The notes beneath the pieces were generated by a model. The model did no database searches. It saw only the letters and a list, made by a program, of their open reading frames with translations, and was not told the DNA's origin. Of a DNA stretch of 64,000 nucleotides, positions 1-12,231 are shown in pieces (the first letter of the stretch is position 1; every line of letters starts with the position of its first letter). Source of the stretch: an uncultured Paracoccaceae bacterium. GTDB taxonomy: Bacteria; Pseudomonadota; Alphaproteobacteria; Rhodobacterales; Rhodobacteraceae. The position numbers were made by a program, and so were the translations under genes. The DNA is taken from positions 260,356 through 324,355 of the forward strand of contig CANNFE010000003.1 of assembly GCA_947503775.1 (NCBI GenBank). The letters are read 5' to 3'.

Positions 1-54
1 GCCCCTTCGCGCAACGGGGATCTACAATCCATCCTTTAAGACATGGATTGTTTC

Positions 55-96
55 AGCGCCTCCCGCCCCCTCAAAGATGGGGCCGGAAGGCGCCGG
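55..96 (-). terminator. Hairpin just downstream of gyrB
   Basis: A long imperfect GC-rich inverted repeat (gcgcct...cccc pairing with gggg...aggcgc, loop tcaaaga) begins two bases past the gyrB stop. It lacks a clear T-run on the minus strand, so it may be only a stabilising 3' hairpin. A second perfect 9-bp stem (acaatccat/atggattgt) lies at 24-51. Confidence 0.4.
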
Positions 97-97
97 A

Positions 98-2527
<2,430 letters not shown>

Positions 2528-2609
2528 TTATTGATGGCCCTATATACGAAGTGTGGGGGCGAATGTCACCCTTTGGCGCTATATTTTGTGTGCCTTGGTG
2601 GGGGTGATG

Positions 2610-3695
2610 TCAGGGGGCGATGCGCGAGATGCCGTCGGTTTCCAGAACCTCGATCCGCTGGGCGCGGTCGCCCAGATCCTCGAAGAGCTCGGCGCCCGTT
2701 CCGGTCATCCAGGCCTGGGCGTTTAGGGCGATGATCTCGTCATAGAGCGCGGCGCGGCGGCCCGCGTCGAGATGGGCGGCGACCTCGTCCAGCAGCAGGA
2801 GCGGCGGGGTGCCGATCTGGGCCGCAAGGGCGCGGGCATTGGCGAGGATGAGGGAGATGAGGAGGGCCTTCTGCTCCCCGGTGGAGCAATCGCGGGCGGG
2901 GATGTCCTTGGCCGCGAAGATCGCCTGAAGGTCTGCGCGGTGTGGGCCGACAAGCGTGCGACCCGCGGGCAGATCGCGGGGACGGCTGGTCGCGAAGGCG
3001 TCGCGGAGGGCGTCTTCGGCGTCCGGGGCGTCGTCGTCCAGCGCGAGGGTCGCTGTCGGGAAGGCGGTCTCGGTCGCCTTTTGGGCGGCGGTGAGCTGCG
3101 CGATGGTGTCCTTGCGGTTCGCGCTAATCTCGGCCCCCGCCTTGGCCATCGTGGCCTCGAGCGCGGCGTACCAGTGAGCGTCGCGGACTTGATCCTTGAG
3201 CAGGCGGTTGCGTTCTCGCATGGCCTTTTCATAGGTGAGGACCGCCTCGCCGTGGCGGGGCTCGAACGACAGGGCGGCGCGGTCGAGGAACCGGCGGCGG
3301 CCGTCGGCGCCTTCGATCCAGAGCCGGTCCATCGCGGGGATGAGCCAGAGGACGCGGGCGATGCGGCCCAGCGCGGTCTGACTGGCGGTCTTGCTGTCGA
3401 TGCGGGTCTGGCGGGCGGCGTGATCCTCGGACCAGGTTTCGATCTCGTGGGTGCGTCCCTGGGCGGTCAGATCGGCAGTGATTTTCCAACCGATGGCCTC
3501 GGGGCGCCGCGTCATCTCTTGGGCGGAGGCGCGGCGCAGGCCGCGACCGGGAGAGAGCAGCGAGACAGCTTCGATCAGGTTGGTCTTGCCTGCACCGTTG
3601 GGACCGAAGATCGCGACGGGGCGCGGATCAAGGTCGAGCACCGTGCGATGGTGCGAGCGGAAATGGCTGAGGGTGAGGCGGGTGAGCGCGGTCAT
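2610..3695 (-). CDS. recF: DNA replication and repair protein RecF
   Basis: SMC-like ABC ATPase that helps load RecA on gapped DNA through the RecFOR pathway. Visible features are the Walker A GPNGAGKTNL near residue 33, the signature-like CSTGEQKALLISL near 270 and Walker B PLLLLDE near 298; 361 aa is normal. It starts 15 bp after the dnaN stop, consistent with co-transcription from dnaN. The C-terminus carries no extra domain. The identification rests on motifs plus the classical position between dnaN and gyrB. Confidence 0.97.
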   Translation of the reverse strand: MTALTRLTLSHFRSHHRTVLDLDPRPVAIFGPNGAGKTNLIEAVSLLSPGRGLRRASAQEMTRRPEAIGWKITADLTAQGRTHEIETWSEDHAARQTRIDSKTASQTALGRIARVLWLIPAMDRLWIEGADGRRRFLDRAALSFEPRHGEAVLTYEKAMRERNRLLKDQVRDAHWYAALEATMAKAGAEISANRKDTIAQLTAAQKATETAFPTATLALDDDAPDAEDALRDAFATSRPRDLPAGRTLVGPHRADLQAIFAAKDIPARDCSTGEQKALLISLILANARALAAQIGTPPLLLLDEVAAHLDAGRRAALYDEIIALNAQAWMTGTGAELFEDLGDRAQRIEVLETDGISRIAP

Positions 3696-3710
3696 GCGCC
3701 CCGGGCGGCC

Positions 3711-4829
3711 TCAGACGCGCATCGGCATGACGACATAGACCGCGCTTTCGTCATTGCCTTCGCGCATCAGGGTCGGATCGCCGCTGGCATTGAAGAGGAA
3801 AACGGCGTTTTCGCGATCCACCTGCCCCGCGATTTCGAGCAGGTATTTGGCGTTGAAGCCGATCTCGAGCCGTTCGTCGCCATAGGCCACGGCGAGCTCT
3901 TCCTCGGCGTTGCCCGCATCGGGAGCGTTGACGGAGAGGACGAGGCGGTCCTCGTCGATCTGCATCTTCACGGCACGTGAGCGTTCGGAGCTGACAGTGG
4001 CGACGCGGTCGACGGCCTTGGCGAAATCGGCGGCGTCCACTTCGAGCCGCTTGGTGTTGTTTTGCGGGATGACGCGGGTGTAGTCGGGGAAGGTACCGTC
4101 GATAACTTTTGAGGTCAGGGTGATATCCTCGGTCGCGAAGCGGACCTTGGTTTCGGAGACGGAGACGGCGATCTGGGCGTCGTCATCGTCGAGCAGTTTG
4201 CGCAGCTCCGCGACCGTCTTGCGCGGGACGATGACGCCCGCCATCTCGGCGGCGCCGTCGGGCAGGTCGGCATCGATGCGGGCGAGGCGGTGGCCGTCGG
4301 TGGCCACGCAGCGCAGCTGTTTGCCGCCCTCGCCGTCGGCGACATGCATATAGACGCCATTGAGGTAATAGCGCGTCTCTTCAGTGGAAATCGCGAATTT
4401 CGACTTGTCGAAGAGGCGGCGCAGCATCGGGGCGGGCGCGGCGAAGTTCGTGTCGTAATCAGCGGATGCCATGACGGGGAAGTCTTCGCGCGGCAGGGTG
4501 GCGAGCTGGAAATGCGAGCGGCCCGCCTCGATGGCGAGGCGGCCGGTGGTGCCGTCATCGGCGAGCGTAACGAGCGCGCCGTCGGGCAGCTTGCGGACGA
4601 TTTCGTTGAGCGTGACGGCGTTGACGGTCGTGGCGCCCGCCCGTTCGACCTGAGCGGGGGCGCGATCGACGACCTCGATATCGAGGTCGGTGGCGCGGAA
4701 GGTGACACGGTCGCCTTCGGCTTCGATCAGGACGTTGGCGAGGATCGGGATCGTGTTGCGGCGTTCGACAACGGATTGGGCCTGGGCCACGGCTTTGAGA
4801 AGGGCGGCCCGCTCGATGCTGATCTTCAT
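3711..4829 (-). CDS. dnaN: DNA polymerase III beta subunit (sliding clamp)
   Basis: Processivity clamp of the replicative polymerase. The 372-aa protein begins MKISIERAALLKAVAQAQ and ends ESAVYVVMPMRV, the hallmark N-terminus and C-terminal MPMR(V/L) end of DnaN, and shows the three-domain length expected of a clamp monomer. It lies between dnaA and recF in the conserved order, about 120 bp downstream of dnaA, leaving room for its own promoter. Nothing unusual is seen. Confidence 0.98.
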   Translation of the reverse strand: MKISIERAALLKAVAQAQSVVERRNTIPILANVLIEAEGDRVTFRATDLDIEVVDRAPAQVERAGATTVNAVTLNEIVRKLPDGALVTLADDGTTGRLAIEAGRSHFQLATLPREDFPVMASADYDTNFAAPAPMLRRLFDKSKFAISTEETRYYLNGVYMHVADGEGGKQLRCVATDGHRLARIDADLPDGAAEMAGVIVPRKTVAELRKLLDDDDAQIAVSVSETKVRFATEDITLTSKVIDGTFPDYTRVIPQNNTKRLEVDAADFAKAVDRVATVSSERSRAVKMQIDEDRLVLSVNAPDAGNAEEELAVAYGDERLEIGFNAKYLLEIAGQVDRENAVFLFNASGDPTLMREGNDESAVYVVMPMRV

Positions 4830-4952
4830 ATCCCTGTTCCTGCTTTTGACGTGCCCGGGTCCGACGGCCCCAGCCGGGACCGCGACGGTAGCCGTTTCGG
4901 GGGAAGCCTCAAGAGCTTTTTGTGACCGGGCTGTAACCTGTTGCGCCCGGGC

Positions 4953-6260
4953 CTACTCTTCCAGCTGGCGGCGCAGATTTTCCAGGTCGTCCGAGAGCTG
5001 GCTGTCCTTGATCCTGAGATCCTCGATCCGGCGAACGCCGTGGATGACGGTGGTGTGGTCGCGTCCGCCGAACCGGCGCCCGATCTCGGGCAAGGAGCGG
5101 GAGGTCATCTGTTTGCAGAACCACATGGCGACTTGGCGGGGGCGCGCATAGTCGCGTTTGCGCTTGGGGCCGATCATGTCGGAGAGGCGGATCGAGTAGT
5201 ATTCGCTGACCTTGCGCTGGATTTCCTCGACGGTGACCTTGCGTTCCGAAATCCGCAGGATGTCGGCGAGGCAGTCCTGCGCCAGCTCGAGCGTGATCTC
5301 GCGCCCGACGAGCGAGGAGAAGGCAAAGAGCCGGGTCAGCGCGCCTTCGAGGACGCGGACATTGGTCGAGATGCGGTGAGCGAGAAATTCCAGCACGCCA
5401 TCGGCGACGACCACGTCGGGGTCGGTGTTCTGATGGGAGGTGAGCTTGGATTGCAGGATGCCCAGGCGCAGCTCGTAATCGGTCGGGTGCAGATCGACGA
5501 CGAGGCCACATTGCAGGCGCGATTTGATGCGGTCCTCGAGATCCTTGATCTCTCCCGGCGCGCGGTCGCCGGAGATGATGATCTGCTTTTGATCATCAAT
5601 CAGCGAGTTGAACGTGTGGAAGAATTCTTCCTGCGTGGAGGATTTTCCGGCGATGAACTGGACGTCGTCGACCATCAGCACGTCGACGGAGCGGAAAAGG
5701 TGCTTGAAGTCCATCATCGTGTTGTCGCGGATCGCGCGGACGAACTCGTACATGAACTTTTCGGCCGAGATATAGAGCACGTTCAGCTCCGGCTGGCGCT
5801 GGCGCAGCTCGTGGGCGATGGCGTGCATCAGGTGCGTTTTGCCAAGACCCACGCCGCCATAGAGAAAGAGCGGGTTGAAGCTGACCGGGCCGCCTTCGGC
5901 GACGCGCTTGGCGGCGGCATAGGCCAGCTCGTTCGGCTTGCCGACGACGAAGCGGTCGAAGGTGAAGCGCTCTTCGAGGGCAGGTGGCGGAACGGCCGAG
6001 GCGGTTGGCGCGGTCGCGACATTGGCCACGTCGAAGGCGAGGCGCTTGACGCTCTCTCCGGAGCGGTTGAGCTGGTAAATGATCTGATCCGCGAAATTTT
6101 GCGAGACGTAGTTGCCGATAAAGGTCGTGGGAACGCCGAATGTGCAGACGCCGTCCTTCAGATCCTGAAAGACGAGCGGTTCGATCCAGCTTGTGTAGTG
6201 GCTTGTGCCGAGTGTCTTTTTGAGCTCATTGCGGACTACTCCCCATTGATCCTTCGTCAT
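4953..6260 (-). CDS. dnaA: Chromosomal replication initiator DnaA
   Basis: AAA+ initiator that binds DnaA boxes and opens the origin. Walker A GGVGLGKTHLM is near residue 137 of the chosen form, Walker B VLMVDDVQFI near 193, and the C-terminal DNA-binding domain has the DnaA signature around 367-400 (RDHTTVIHGVRRIEDL). I chose the ATG at 6260 (MTKDQWGVV) because it matches where relatives start and has AGGTG three bases upstream. In-frame alternatives are ATG 6293 and TTG 6374, which add a charged extension of 11 or 38 residues. The first gene of the dnaA-dnaN-recF-gyrB run, with a large gap upstream. Confidence 0.96.
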   Translation of the reverse strand: MTKDQWGVVRNELKKTLGTSHYTSWIEPLVFQDLKDGVCTFGVPTTFIGNYVSQNFADQIIYQLNRSGESVKRLAFDVANVATAPTASAVPPPALEERFTFDRFVVGKPNELAYAAAKRVAEGGPVSFNPLFLYGGVGLGKTHLMHAIAHELRQRQPELNVLYISAEKFMYEFVRAIRDNTMMDFKHLFRSVDVLMVDDVQFIAGKSSTQEEFFHTFNSLIDDQKQIIISGDRAPGEIKDLEDRIKSRLQCGLVVDLHPTDYELRLGILQSKLTSHQNTDPDVVVADGVLEFLAHRISTNVRVLEGALTRLFAFSSLVGREITLELAQDCLADILRISERKVTVEEIQRKVSEYYSIRLSDMIGPKRKRDYARPRQVAMWFCKQMTSRSLPEIGRRFGGRDHTTVIHGVRRIEDLRIKDSQLSDDLENLRRQLEE

Positions 6261-7044
6261 TCCCACCTGCGCCTGTTCTTCTTCCGACTTCATCAAAGGG
6301 CGGATGTTCCTCCCCCGGACGGCCCTCGCTTGCCGCCCTGCTCCCGGCTTTTCCTCATCCTTTTCACGGGGCAAAGACGGTCAGGTCCGGTACAAACAGG
6401 TTGCACACGGCACGCCTTGACCGGCGTTTGACGAAAGACCCGACATGGGCGCCTGGCGCGCATCGTTCTGATGCGTCAGCGCGGCGCGACGGGCCCCTTT
6501 TGGACATGTCTGACGATATGACAGGCCAGATAGACCCATCAATTGCAGACGCGAAGCGTTGATCTTGCGAGCGACCTCCTGGCCGATCCGGACCTTGCCT
6601 CACCGTGAATTCCGGAGCCCAATACGAAGTGCCGGCGCAGTCGTCCCAACCGACGAGGCCAACTTTGAGCTCCGCAATTTCACCATGTCCCCCCAGGACG
6701 ATGTGAATCGCATGGGTCAAGCTAGCAAGGGCGCTGCGGACCTCGCAAGACGAACAACACGCTTGACTAAACAAATGCTGAATCGAATCTCGAACTGGTA
6801 TTTGCATCAAAGACTTGGCGTGAGGGTATCTTGCAGGGTGCGCCCTGACCGGCGAATTTTGAACGGATCGGTCGCGCCGTTTTTGTCACTAATCTGTTTC
6901 AAATCTATGCGTCACTATCGAACCGGCTGGAATCCGCGTCCTGCGGTTCCAGTGTCTCGCTATCCCCCCTCCCAAACGACAGATGGCCCCGCGGTTTTCA
7001 CCGCGAGGCCATACTGTCCTTGCCGCTGGGGCGAGGTTGATCGA
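6261..7044. other. Long gap between dnaA and rpsT, candidate origin region
   Basis: About 670-780 bp upstream of dnaA with no convincing gene; the open frames crossing it have no recognisable product or good ribosome site. Its position next to dnaA makes it a natural place for the dnaA promoter and possibly the replication origin. By eye I found no consensus DnaA box (TTATNCACA) on either strand and no obvious AT-rich unwinding element, so origin function is not supported by the sequence alone. The rpsT 3' hairpin lies at its right edge. Confidence 0.35.
6984..7011 (-). terminator. Hairpin downstream of rpsT
   Basis: A strong stem (tggcc-c-cgcggt / accgcg-a-ggcca, one internal mismatch, 4-nt loop) lies about 34 bases past the rpsT stop. 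There is no marked T-run on the minus strand, so it may be a weak terminator or a 3' end stabiliser. Confidence 0.5.
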
Positions 7045-7308
7045 TCAGCCGATCGCTTTGACGCGGGCGGTGAGCCGCGACATTTTCCGCGCGACGGTGT
7101 TCTTGTGATAGACGCCCTTGGTGACGCCGCGCATCAGTTCAGGCTGGGCGGCGCGCAGGGCGGCGGTGGCCGCGTCCTTGTCGCCCGAGGCGATCGCCTC
7201 TTCGACCTTGCGCAGGAAAGTGCGGATGCGCGAGCGGCGCGCCTTGTTGATCTGAAAACGCGTCTCGTTCTGACGGGCGCGCTTTTTTGCTTGGGGCGAA
7301 TTTGCCAT
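7045..7308 (-). CDS. rpsT: 30S ribosomal protein S20
   Basis: Primary 16S rRNA-binding protein of the small subunit. The 87-aa basic protein begins [15 protein letters not shown], the typical S20 N-terminus, and carries the conserved [13 protein letters not shown] stretch near residue 67, which precedes the C-terminal helix. It is a single-gene unit between the enoyl-CoA hydratase and the dnaA gap; this neighbourhood is common near the origin in Rhodobacterales. The ATG at 7308 is the only sensible start. Confidence 0.97.
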   Translation of the reverse strand: MANSPQAKKRARQNETRFQINKARRSRIRTFLRKVEEAIASGDKDAATAALRAAQPELMRGVTKGVYHKNTVARKMSRLTARVKAIG

Positions 7309-7469
7309 GTCGTGTCGGTGTCCCTTTGCCGGGTTGATGTCAGTCGCACGCCACCCGTCAAATCCGGAACGTCGGTCGCCGGGACGAATCGAGCCTGAGA
7401 AGCGGGCTACACGCGCATGTCTGGCGGCGGCTTCTGAGGCAAACCGCCCCCGCGGTCAAGCCCTATCCG

Positions 7470-8246
7470 CTATTTGTCGCGGAACTGCGCCTCGCGTTTT
7501 TCGATGAAGGCGGCCATGCCTTCGGTCTGATCCTCGGTCGCAAAGAGCGAATGGAAGAGACGGCGTTCAAACAGGAGCCCTTCGGAGAGCGTCGTCTCGT
7601 AGCTGCGGTTGACGGCTTCCTTGACCGCCATCGTGGCGATCTGGCTTTTCTCGGCGATCTTGCCGGCGCAGGCGAGGGCCTCATCCTTAAGCTTTTTCGC
7701 GGGCACGACGCGGGAGACGAGGCCCGAGCGCTCGGCCTCTTCGGCATCCATGAAGCGGCCCGTCAGATGCATGTCCATCGCCTTGGACTTGCCGACGAAA
7801 CGGGTGAGCCGCTGGCTGCCGCCGATCCCGGCGACGACGCCGAGATTGATTTCGGGTTGGCCGAACTTGGCCGTGTCGGCGGCGATGATGAAGTCGCACA
7901 TCATCGCAAGTTCGCACCCGCCGCCCAGCGCGTAGCCCGCGACGGCAGCGATGATCGGCTTGCGGCAGTTCAGCAGATCGCGGGTCTCGTTGCCCATGTA
8001 ATCGCTGGTGAACATATCCACGAAGGACTTCGACGCCATTTCCGAGATATCGGCCCCGGCGGCAAAGGCCTTGTCAGAGCCGGTGATGACGATGGCGCGG
8101 ACCTTGTCGTTCTCGCCGGCCTCGCGGATCGCCTGGGCCAGCTCTCCGAGCAGGGCGGCGTTGAGCGCGTTGAGCGCGTCGGGCCGGTTGAGGGTGATGA
8201 GTGCCACGTGATCGTCGATATCGACGATGATGGTTTCGAATGCCAT
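7470..8246 (-). CDS. Enoyl-CoA hydratase / crotonase
   Basis: Hydrates trans-2-enoyl-CoA to 3-hydroxyacyl-CoA in fatty acid beta-oxidation. The 258-aa protein has the two oxyanion-hole segments, AGADISEM near residue 66 and [13 protein letters not shown] near 110, and the acidic [18 protein letters not shown] segment near 133 expected to hold a catalytic Glu. The frame stays open far upstream into mutM, but the real start is the ATG at 8246 ([10 protein letters not shown]) with AGAGGA five bases before it. It lies 61 bp downstream of mutM and is probably co-transcribed with it. Substrate preference cannot be read from the sequence. Confidence 0.93.
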   Translation of the reverse strand: MAFETIIVDIDDHVALITLNRPDALNALNAALLGELAQAIREAGENDKVRAIVITGSDKAFAAGADISEMASKSFVDMFTSDYMGNETRDLLNCRKPIIAAVAGYALGGGCELAMMCDFIIAADTAKFGQPEINLGVVAGIGGSQRLTRFVGKSKAMDMHLTGRFMDAEEAERSGLVSRVVPAKKLKDEALACAGKIAEKSQIATMAVKEAVNRSYETTLSEGLLFERRLFHSLFATEDQTEGMAAFIEKREAQFRDK

Positions 8247-8307
8247 GATATCCTCTGGCTTCGGTTTGACAGACTTCGTGCTTAACAGCCGGGGCCCAGC
8301 TTTCAAG

Positions 8308-9159
8308 CTATCTTTGGCAGCTTGGGCAGTAGAAGCTCGACCGGCCGGATTGGACGATCCGGCGGATCGTGCCGGTGCAGCCTTCGGTGGTGCAGGGCTC
8401 GCCTTCGCGGTCATAGGCCCGGAAGGTGTGCTGGAAATAGCCGAGCTCTCCGTTCGCCTGGCGGTGATCGCGCAGGGAGGAGCCGCCTGCCTCGATCGCG
8501 TCGATGAGCACATCGCGGATGATGGGCACGAGGCTGTGGATGCGGCGGGCGGACAGGTTGCGGGCCTTCCGGCGCGGATTGATGCGGGCGCGGTGCAGGA
8601 CCTCGCAGACATAGATGTTGCCAAGGCCCGCAACCACACGCTGATCGAGGAGCGCCGCCTTGATCGCCGTGGCCTTGCCCGCCAGGGCGGCAGTGAGAGC
8701 GAGACCGTCGAAGCTGTTGCCAAGGGGCTCGGGGCCGAGCTTGGCGAGCAGTTTATGCTCTTCGATCTGCTCCGTCGGGGCCAGATCCATGGCGCCGAAG
8801 CGGCGCGGATCGTTGAAGACGATGCGTGCGCCCTCGTCGGTTTGCAGGACGACATGGTCGTGCTTTGCCTGCGGAAGCTGGGTATGATGAAAGACGCCAG
8901 GCGCAGTGCTTTCGATCAGCATCCGGCCCGACATGCCCAGATGGATCAGCAGCGTTTCATCCGTGTCGAGATCGGCGAGAATGTACTTGGACCGCCGCCG
9001 CAAACGCTCGATCCGCGCGCCGGTCAGGCGCTCGGCCATCCGCTCGGGAAAGGGCCAGCGCAGGTCGGGGCGATTGACGTCCGCCCGGGCGATGCGGGCG
9101 CCTTCGAGGACGGGCACAAGGCCGCGCCGGACGGTTTCGACTTCGGGCAATTCGGGCAA
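8308..9159 (-). CDS. mutM: Formamidopyrimidine-DNA glycosylase
   Basis: Bifunctional base-excision enzyme that removes 8-oxoguanine and cleaves the abasic site. It begins [14 protein letters not shown]: Pro2 is the catalytic nucleophile after Met removal and Glu3 the acid, with the conserved Lys in [11 protein letters not shown] near residue 57. The C-terminal zinc finger is C-x4-C (CTTEGC) followed by CPSC in the last 30 residues. At 283 aa it is full length. It is divergent from ubiE, with a 136-bp shared promoter region. Confidence 0.97.
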   Translation of the reverse strand: MPELPEVETVRRGLVPVLEGARIARADVNRPDLRWPFPERMAERLTGARIERLRRRSKYILADLDTDETLLIHLGMSGRMLIESTAPGVFHHTQLPQAKHDHVVLQTDEGARIVFNDPRRFGAMDLAPTEQIEEHKLLAKLGPEPLGNSFDGLALTAALAGKATAIKAALLDQRVVAGLGNIYVCEVLHRARINPRRKARNLSARRIHSLVPIIRDVLIDAIEAGGSSLRDHRQANGELGYFQHTFRAYDREGEPCTTEGCTGTIRRIVQSGRSSFYCPSCQR

Positions 9160-9295
9160 GATGCGGCTCTTTCCTGAGGGAAGGCTGTGGATATAGGGCG
9201 GAATGGGCCTGCTCGCAAACGGGTGCGGCTTTGTCTGCCTTTGTGATTTGCGCGCGCAGCCTATATCGCGAGGGAGCGACTAGCAGGACGGACCC

Positions 9296-10039
9296 ATGAC
9301 CAAGAACGAGAAGACGACGCATTTCGGGAACGAGACGGTCCCGGAAGGAGAAAAAGCGGACCGGGTCAAGGGCGTCTTTACCTCGGTCGCGTCGCGGTAT
9401 GACGTGATGAACGACGTGATGAGCGGGGGGATCCACCGGCTTTGGAAGGATGCGATGATGGACTGGCTCGCACCGCGGGCGGGTCAGCGGCTTCTGGATG
9501 TGGCGGGCGGCACCGGGGATATCGCGTTTCGGTTTCTCAAGCGGGCGGGGGCCGCCGAAGCGGTCGTGCTGGATCTGACCGAGGATATGCTGGCCGCCGG
9601 GCGGCAGCGGGCCGAAGCGGAAGATGCGCCGATCGAGTGGATCGCGGGCGATGCGATGACGCTGCCCTTCGAGGATGCGTCCTTTGACGTCTATACGATT
9701 TCCTTTGGGATCCGGAACGTAACGCGGCCCGAAGATGCGCTTGCCGAGGCTTATCGCGTGCTGCGCCCCGGCGGGCGGCTGATGGTTCTGGAGTTCTCGC
9801 AGCTGCCCAATCCGGCGTTGCAGGCGGCCTATGATCTTTATTCCTTCAACGTGATCCCTCGGATGGGTCAGGTGATCGCGGGCGACCGCGACAGCTATCA
9901 GTATCTGGTGGAATCGATCCGCAAGTTCCCCGATCAGGAGACGTTTTTGGGCATGATCCGCGATGCGGGATTCGAGCGGGCCAGCTATCGCAACCTGTCG
10001 ATGGGCATTGCCGCGCTCCATTCCGGCTGGAAGATTTAG
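9296..10039 (+). CDS. ubiE: Ubiquinone/menaquinone C-methyltransferase UbiE
   Basis: SAM-dependent C-methyltransferase of ubiquinone biosynthesis, converting 2-methoxy-6-polyprenyl-benzoquinol to its methylated form. The 247-aa protein has [19 protein letters not shown] near residue 27, the SAM-binding motif [14 protein letters not shown] near 64, the post-motif [16 protein letters not shown] near 123 and [13 protein letters not shown] near 157, all family hallmarks. It ends one base before ubiB begins, so the two are co-transcribed and probably translationally coupled. Confidence 0.97.
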   Translation: MTKNEKTTHFGNETVPEGEKADRVKGVFTSVASRYDVMNDVMSGGIHRLWKDAMMDWLAPRAGQRLLDVAGGTGDIAFRFLKRAGAAEAVVLDLTEDMLAAGRQRAEAEDAPIEWIAGDAMTLPFEDASFDVYTISFGIRNVTRPEDALAEAYRVLRPGGRLMVLEFSQLPNPALQAAYDLYSFNVIPRMGQVIAGDRDSYQYLVESIRKFPDQETFLGMIRDAGFERASYRNLSMGIAALHSGWKI

Positions 10040-11569
10040 ATGCGGGGACCTCATAACATCTGGCGCCTGATCCGGACGGGCGCCACTTTGGAACGGACGG
10101 GCGCGATGAATGTCGTGCTGGATGCATTTCAAGCGCCGCCCTCGCTCAGGATCGTGGCCAAGGCGCTGGGCTGGCCGTTCAAATGGGCGGGGCTGAAAGG
10201 CGATCCCAGCATGCCGCCCGCAACGCGCGCGCTCACCGCGTTGGGGCCGGCCTATATCAAGTTCGGGCAGATCCTGTCGACGCGGCCCGATGTGGTGGGT
10301 GACGAGCTGGCGGTGCAGTTGCGCGTTCTGCAAGACAAGCTGCCGCCCTTCTCGATGGAGGAGGCGCGCGAGACGATCGAGAGCGAATTGCAGATGCCGA
10401 TCGAGGCGATCTTTGCCGAGATCGGTCCGCCGGTGGCGGCGGCGTCGATCGCGCAGGTGCACAAGGGCAAGCTGGCCGAGAGCGGCGAGAATGTCGCGAT
10501 CAAAGTGCTGCGTCCGGGGATCGAGAAGGCGTTCCGCAAGGATATCGATGCGTTCTATCTGGCCGCCCGGATCGTGGAGATCTTCTCTCCGGGGTCGCGG
10601 CGGCTGCATCCGACCGAAGTGATCGAGCATTTCGAAGGTGTGGTGAACGGAGAGCTGGATTTCCGGCTGGAAAGCTCGGCCGCGGCCGAATTCGCGGCCA
10701 ATACGCGAACCGATACCGGATTTCAGGTGCCCGAGATCAAGTGGTTCCTGTCCTCGCGCCGGGTGATGACGCTGGGCTGGGCGCAGGGGATCCCGGCCGG
10801 TGACAATGAGGCGCTCGATGCGGCGGGTCAGGACCGGCGCGCTTTGGGCGAGCGGGTGCTGCGGCTCTTTTTGCAGCATGCGCTGCGGGACGGGTATTTT
10901 CATGCGGACATGCATCAGGGGAACCTGAAGGTTGCGCCAAACGGCGACATCATCGCGATCGATTTCGGGATCATGGGGCGGCTCGATGCGTATACGCGCC
11001 GGGTTTATGCCGAGATCATATTCGGCTTTATCCGCAAGGATTACCGGCGCGTCGCCGAAGTGCATTTCGAGGCGGGATATGTGCCTGCCGATCAGGATGT
11101 CGATGAGTTCGCCCGGGCCTTGCGCGCCGTGGGCGAGCCGATTTTCGGGATGGACGCCTCGCGGATTTCGATGGGCCGGCTTCTGACCTATCTTTTCGAA
11201 GTGACCGAACGGTTCGGGATGGAGACGCGAACCGAGCTGATCCTGTTGCAGCGCACAATGGTCGTGGTCGAAGGTGTGGCTCGGTCCTTGAACCCGCATA
11301 TCAACATCTGGGAAGTCGCCCAGCCGGTGGTCGAATCCTACATCAAGGACAATATCGGACCGAAGGCGCTTCTGGGCGATCTGGCCAAGACCGTTCGGAT
11401 CGTGTCGCGCTTTGGGCCGCGCCTGCCGCAGATGGCGGAGGCGGCCTTGATCCGGCAGACCAATCCCAGGCCGCCTGCCCGCCCAAGGCGGTGGACGCAT
11501 CCGCTTGTCATGATGCTGGTCGGCGGTGGTCTGGTCCTTTTGGGGATGGTGTTCGAGAGCCTGCTTTAG
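10040..11569 (+). CDS. ubiB: Ubiquinone biosynthesis protein UbiB
   Basis: Atypical membrane-anchored protein-kinase-like ATPase (ADCK/COQ8 family) needed for ubiquinone synthesis. The 509-aa protein shows the KxGQ motif in GPAYIKFGQILSTRPD near residue 72, the Ala-rich loop AAASIAQVHKGKL near 135, HADMHQGNLKV near 290 and AIDFGIMGRLD near 304. Two hydrophobic C-terminal segments after residue 485 (LVMMLVGGGLVLLGMVF) are the expected anchor. It abuts ubiE directly and its last four bases overlap the convergent flgD. Confidence 0.96.
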   Translation: MRGPHNIWRLIRTGATLERTGAMNVVLDAFQAPPSLRIVAKALGWPFKWAGLKGDPSMPPATRALTALGPAYIKFGQILSTRPDVVGDELAVQLRVLQDKLPPFSMEEARETIESELQMPIEAIFAEIGPPVAAASIAQVHKGKLAESGENVAIKVLRPGIEKAFRKDIDAFYLAARIVEIFSPGSRRLHPTEVIEHFEGVVNGELDFRLESSAAAEFAANTRTDTGFQVPEIKWFLSSRRVMTLGWAQGIPAGDNEALDAAGQDRRALGERVLRLFLQHALRDGYFHADMHQGNLKVAPNGDIIAIDFGIMGRLDAYTRRVYAEIIFGFIRKDYRRVAEVHFEAGYVPADQDVDEFARALRAVGEPIFGMDASRISMGRLLTYLFEVTERFGMETRTELILLQRTMVVVEGVARSLNPHINIWEVAQPVVESYIKDNIGPKALLGDLAKTVRIVSRFGPRLPQMAEAALIRQTNPRPPARPRRWTHPLVMMLVGGGLVLLGMVFESLL

Positions 11570-12216
11570 GATCTGAGCGCAGTGATGTCCGTCGCCGGGA
11601 TCGCGGCGCCGCCGGCGAGAATGGCGACATTCGTGCCGTTTTCGACGCGCACTTCGGTCACACGAGCATAATGGGCGACGAGATCGCGTTGGACGATTTC
11701 ACCGTCAAGCACGCTTTCGACGCGGAATGTATAGCTTCCCGTTGGCAAAGGCGCGCCGGAGGCGCTTCGCCCGACCCAGTCGACCGGGCCGGATCCTGCG
11801 GGGAGCGGCTCGCGCGCGACTTCGGTGCCGGTTTCGTCATAGACGACGAGGGCGCTGCTGTCGGCGCGGGCAATCGGCTCGGGCAGAAGGGTCAGGGGCG
11901 CGCCGTCAAAGAAGGCGGGCGCCGTCGTGCGCGCCTCCATCCCGACCCAACCGGCCATCTGACCAAGGCCGGTTACCTGGGATTGCTGGGTCAGAAGCGT
12001 CAGAAGATCGTTTGTCAGGACCTGCTGCTCGACCGATGAAAACTGTGCAAGTTGTGCTGCATAGTCATCCGAATCGACCGGATCCGACGGATCCTGGTTT
12101 TCGAGCTGGGCGGTGAGAAGGTTCAAGAAGGTTTCGAAATCCGAGCTGATGACGGATCTGGCGGTCGGCTGTGCCGCCGGGGGGCTTGGCGCAGAGAGGT
12201 CGTTCTGGATGTCCAT
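11566..12216 (-). CDS. flgD: Flagellar hook-capping protein FlgD
   Basis: Scaffold that caps the growing hook and lets FlgE subunits assemble. The 216-aa protein has the FlgD N-terminal signature around residues 27-72 (DFETFLNLLTAQLENQDPS, then QLAQFSSVEQQ) and a C-terminal half rich in beta strands with LPTGSYTFRVE, as in the FlgD Ig-like/tudor domain. It lies 15 bp downstream of fliK in the same leftward unit and overlaps the 3' end of ubiB by four bases. Confidence 0.93.
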   Translation of the reverse strand: MDIQNDLSAPSPPAAQPTARSVISSDFETFLNLLTAQLENQDPSDPVDSDDYAAQLAQFSSVEQQVLTNDLLTLLTQQSQVTGLGQMAGWVGMEARTTAPAFFDGAPLTLLPEPIARADSSALVVYDETGTEVAREPLPAGSGPVDWVGRSASGAPLPTGSYTFRVESVLDGEIVQRDLVAHYARVTEVRVENGTNVAILAGGAAIPATDITALRS

Positions 12217-12231
12217 AGTCTGTCCTTGTGA

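Noticed and set aside
9186..9194. TGTGGATAT, one mismatch from a DnaA box
   Set aside because: A single near-match in a short promoter spacer between mutM and ubiE is expected by chance and is not clustered.
8957..11500. 847-codon open frame on the minus strand across mutM-ubiE-ubiB
   Set aside because: Composition (Arg/His/Pro-rich) and lack of any domain mark it as an antisense shadow of ubiE and ubiB.
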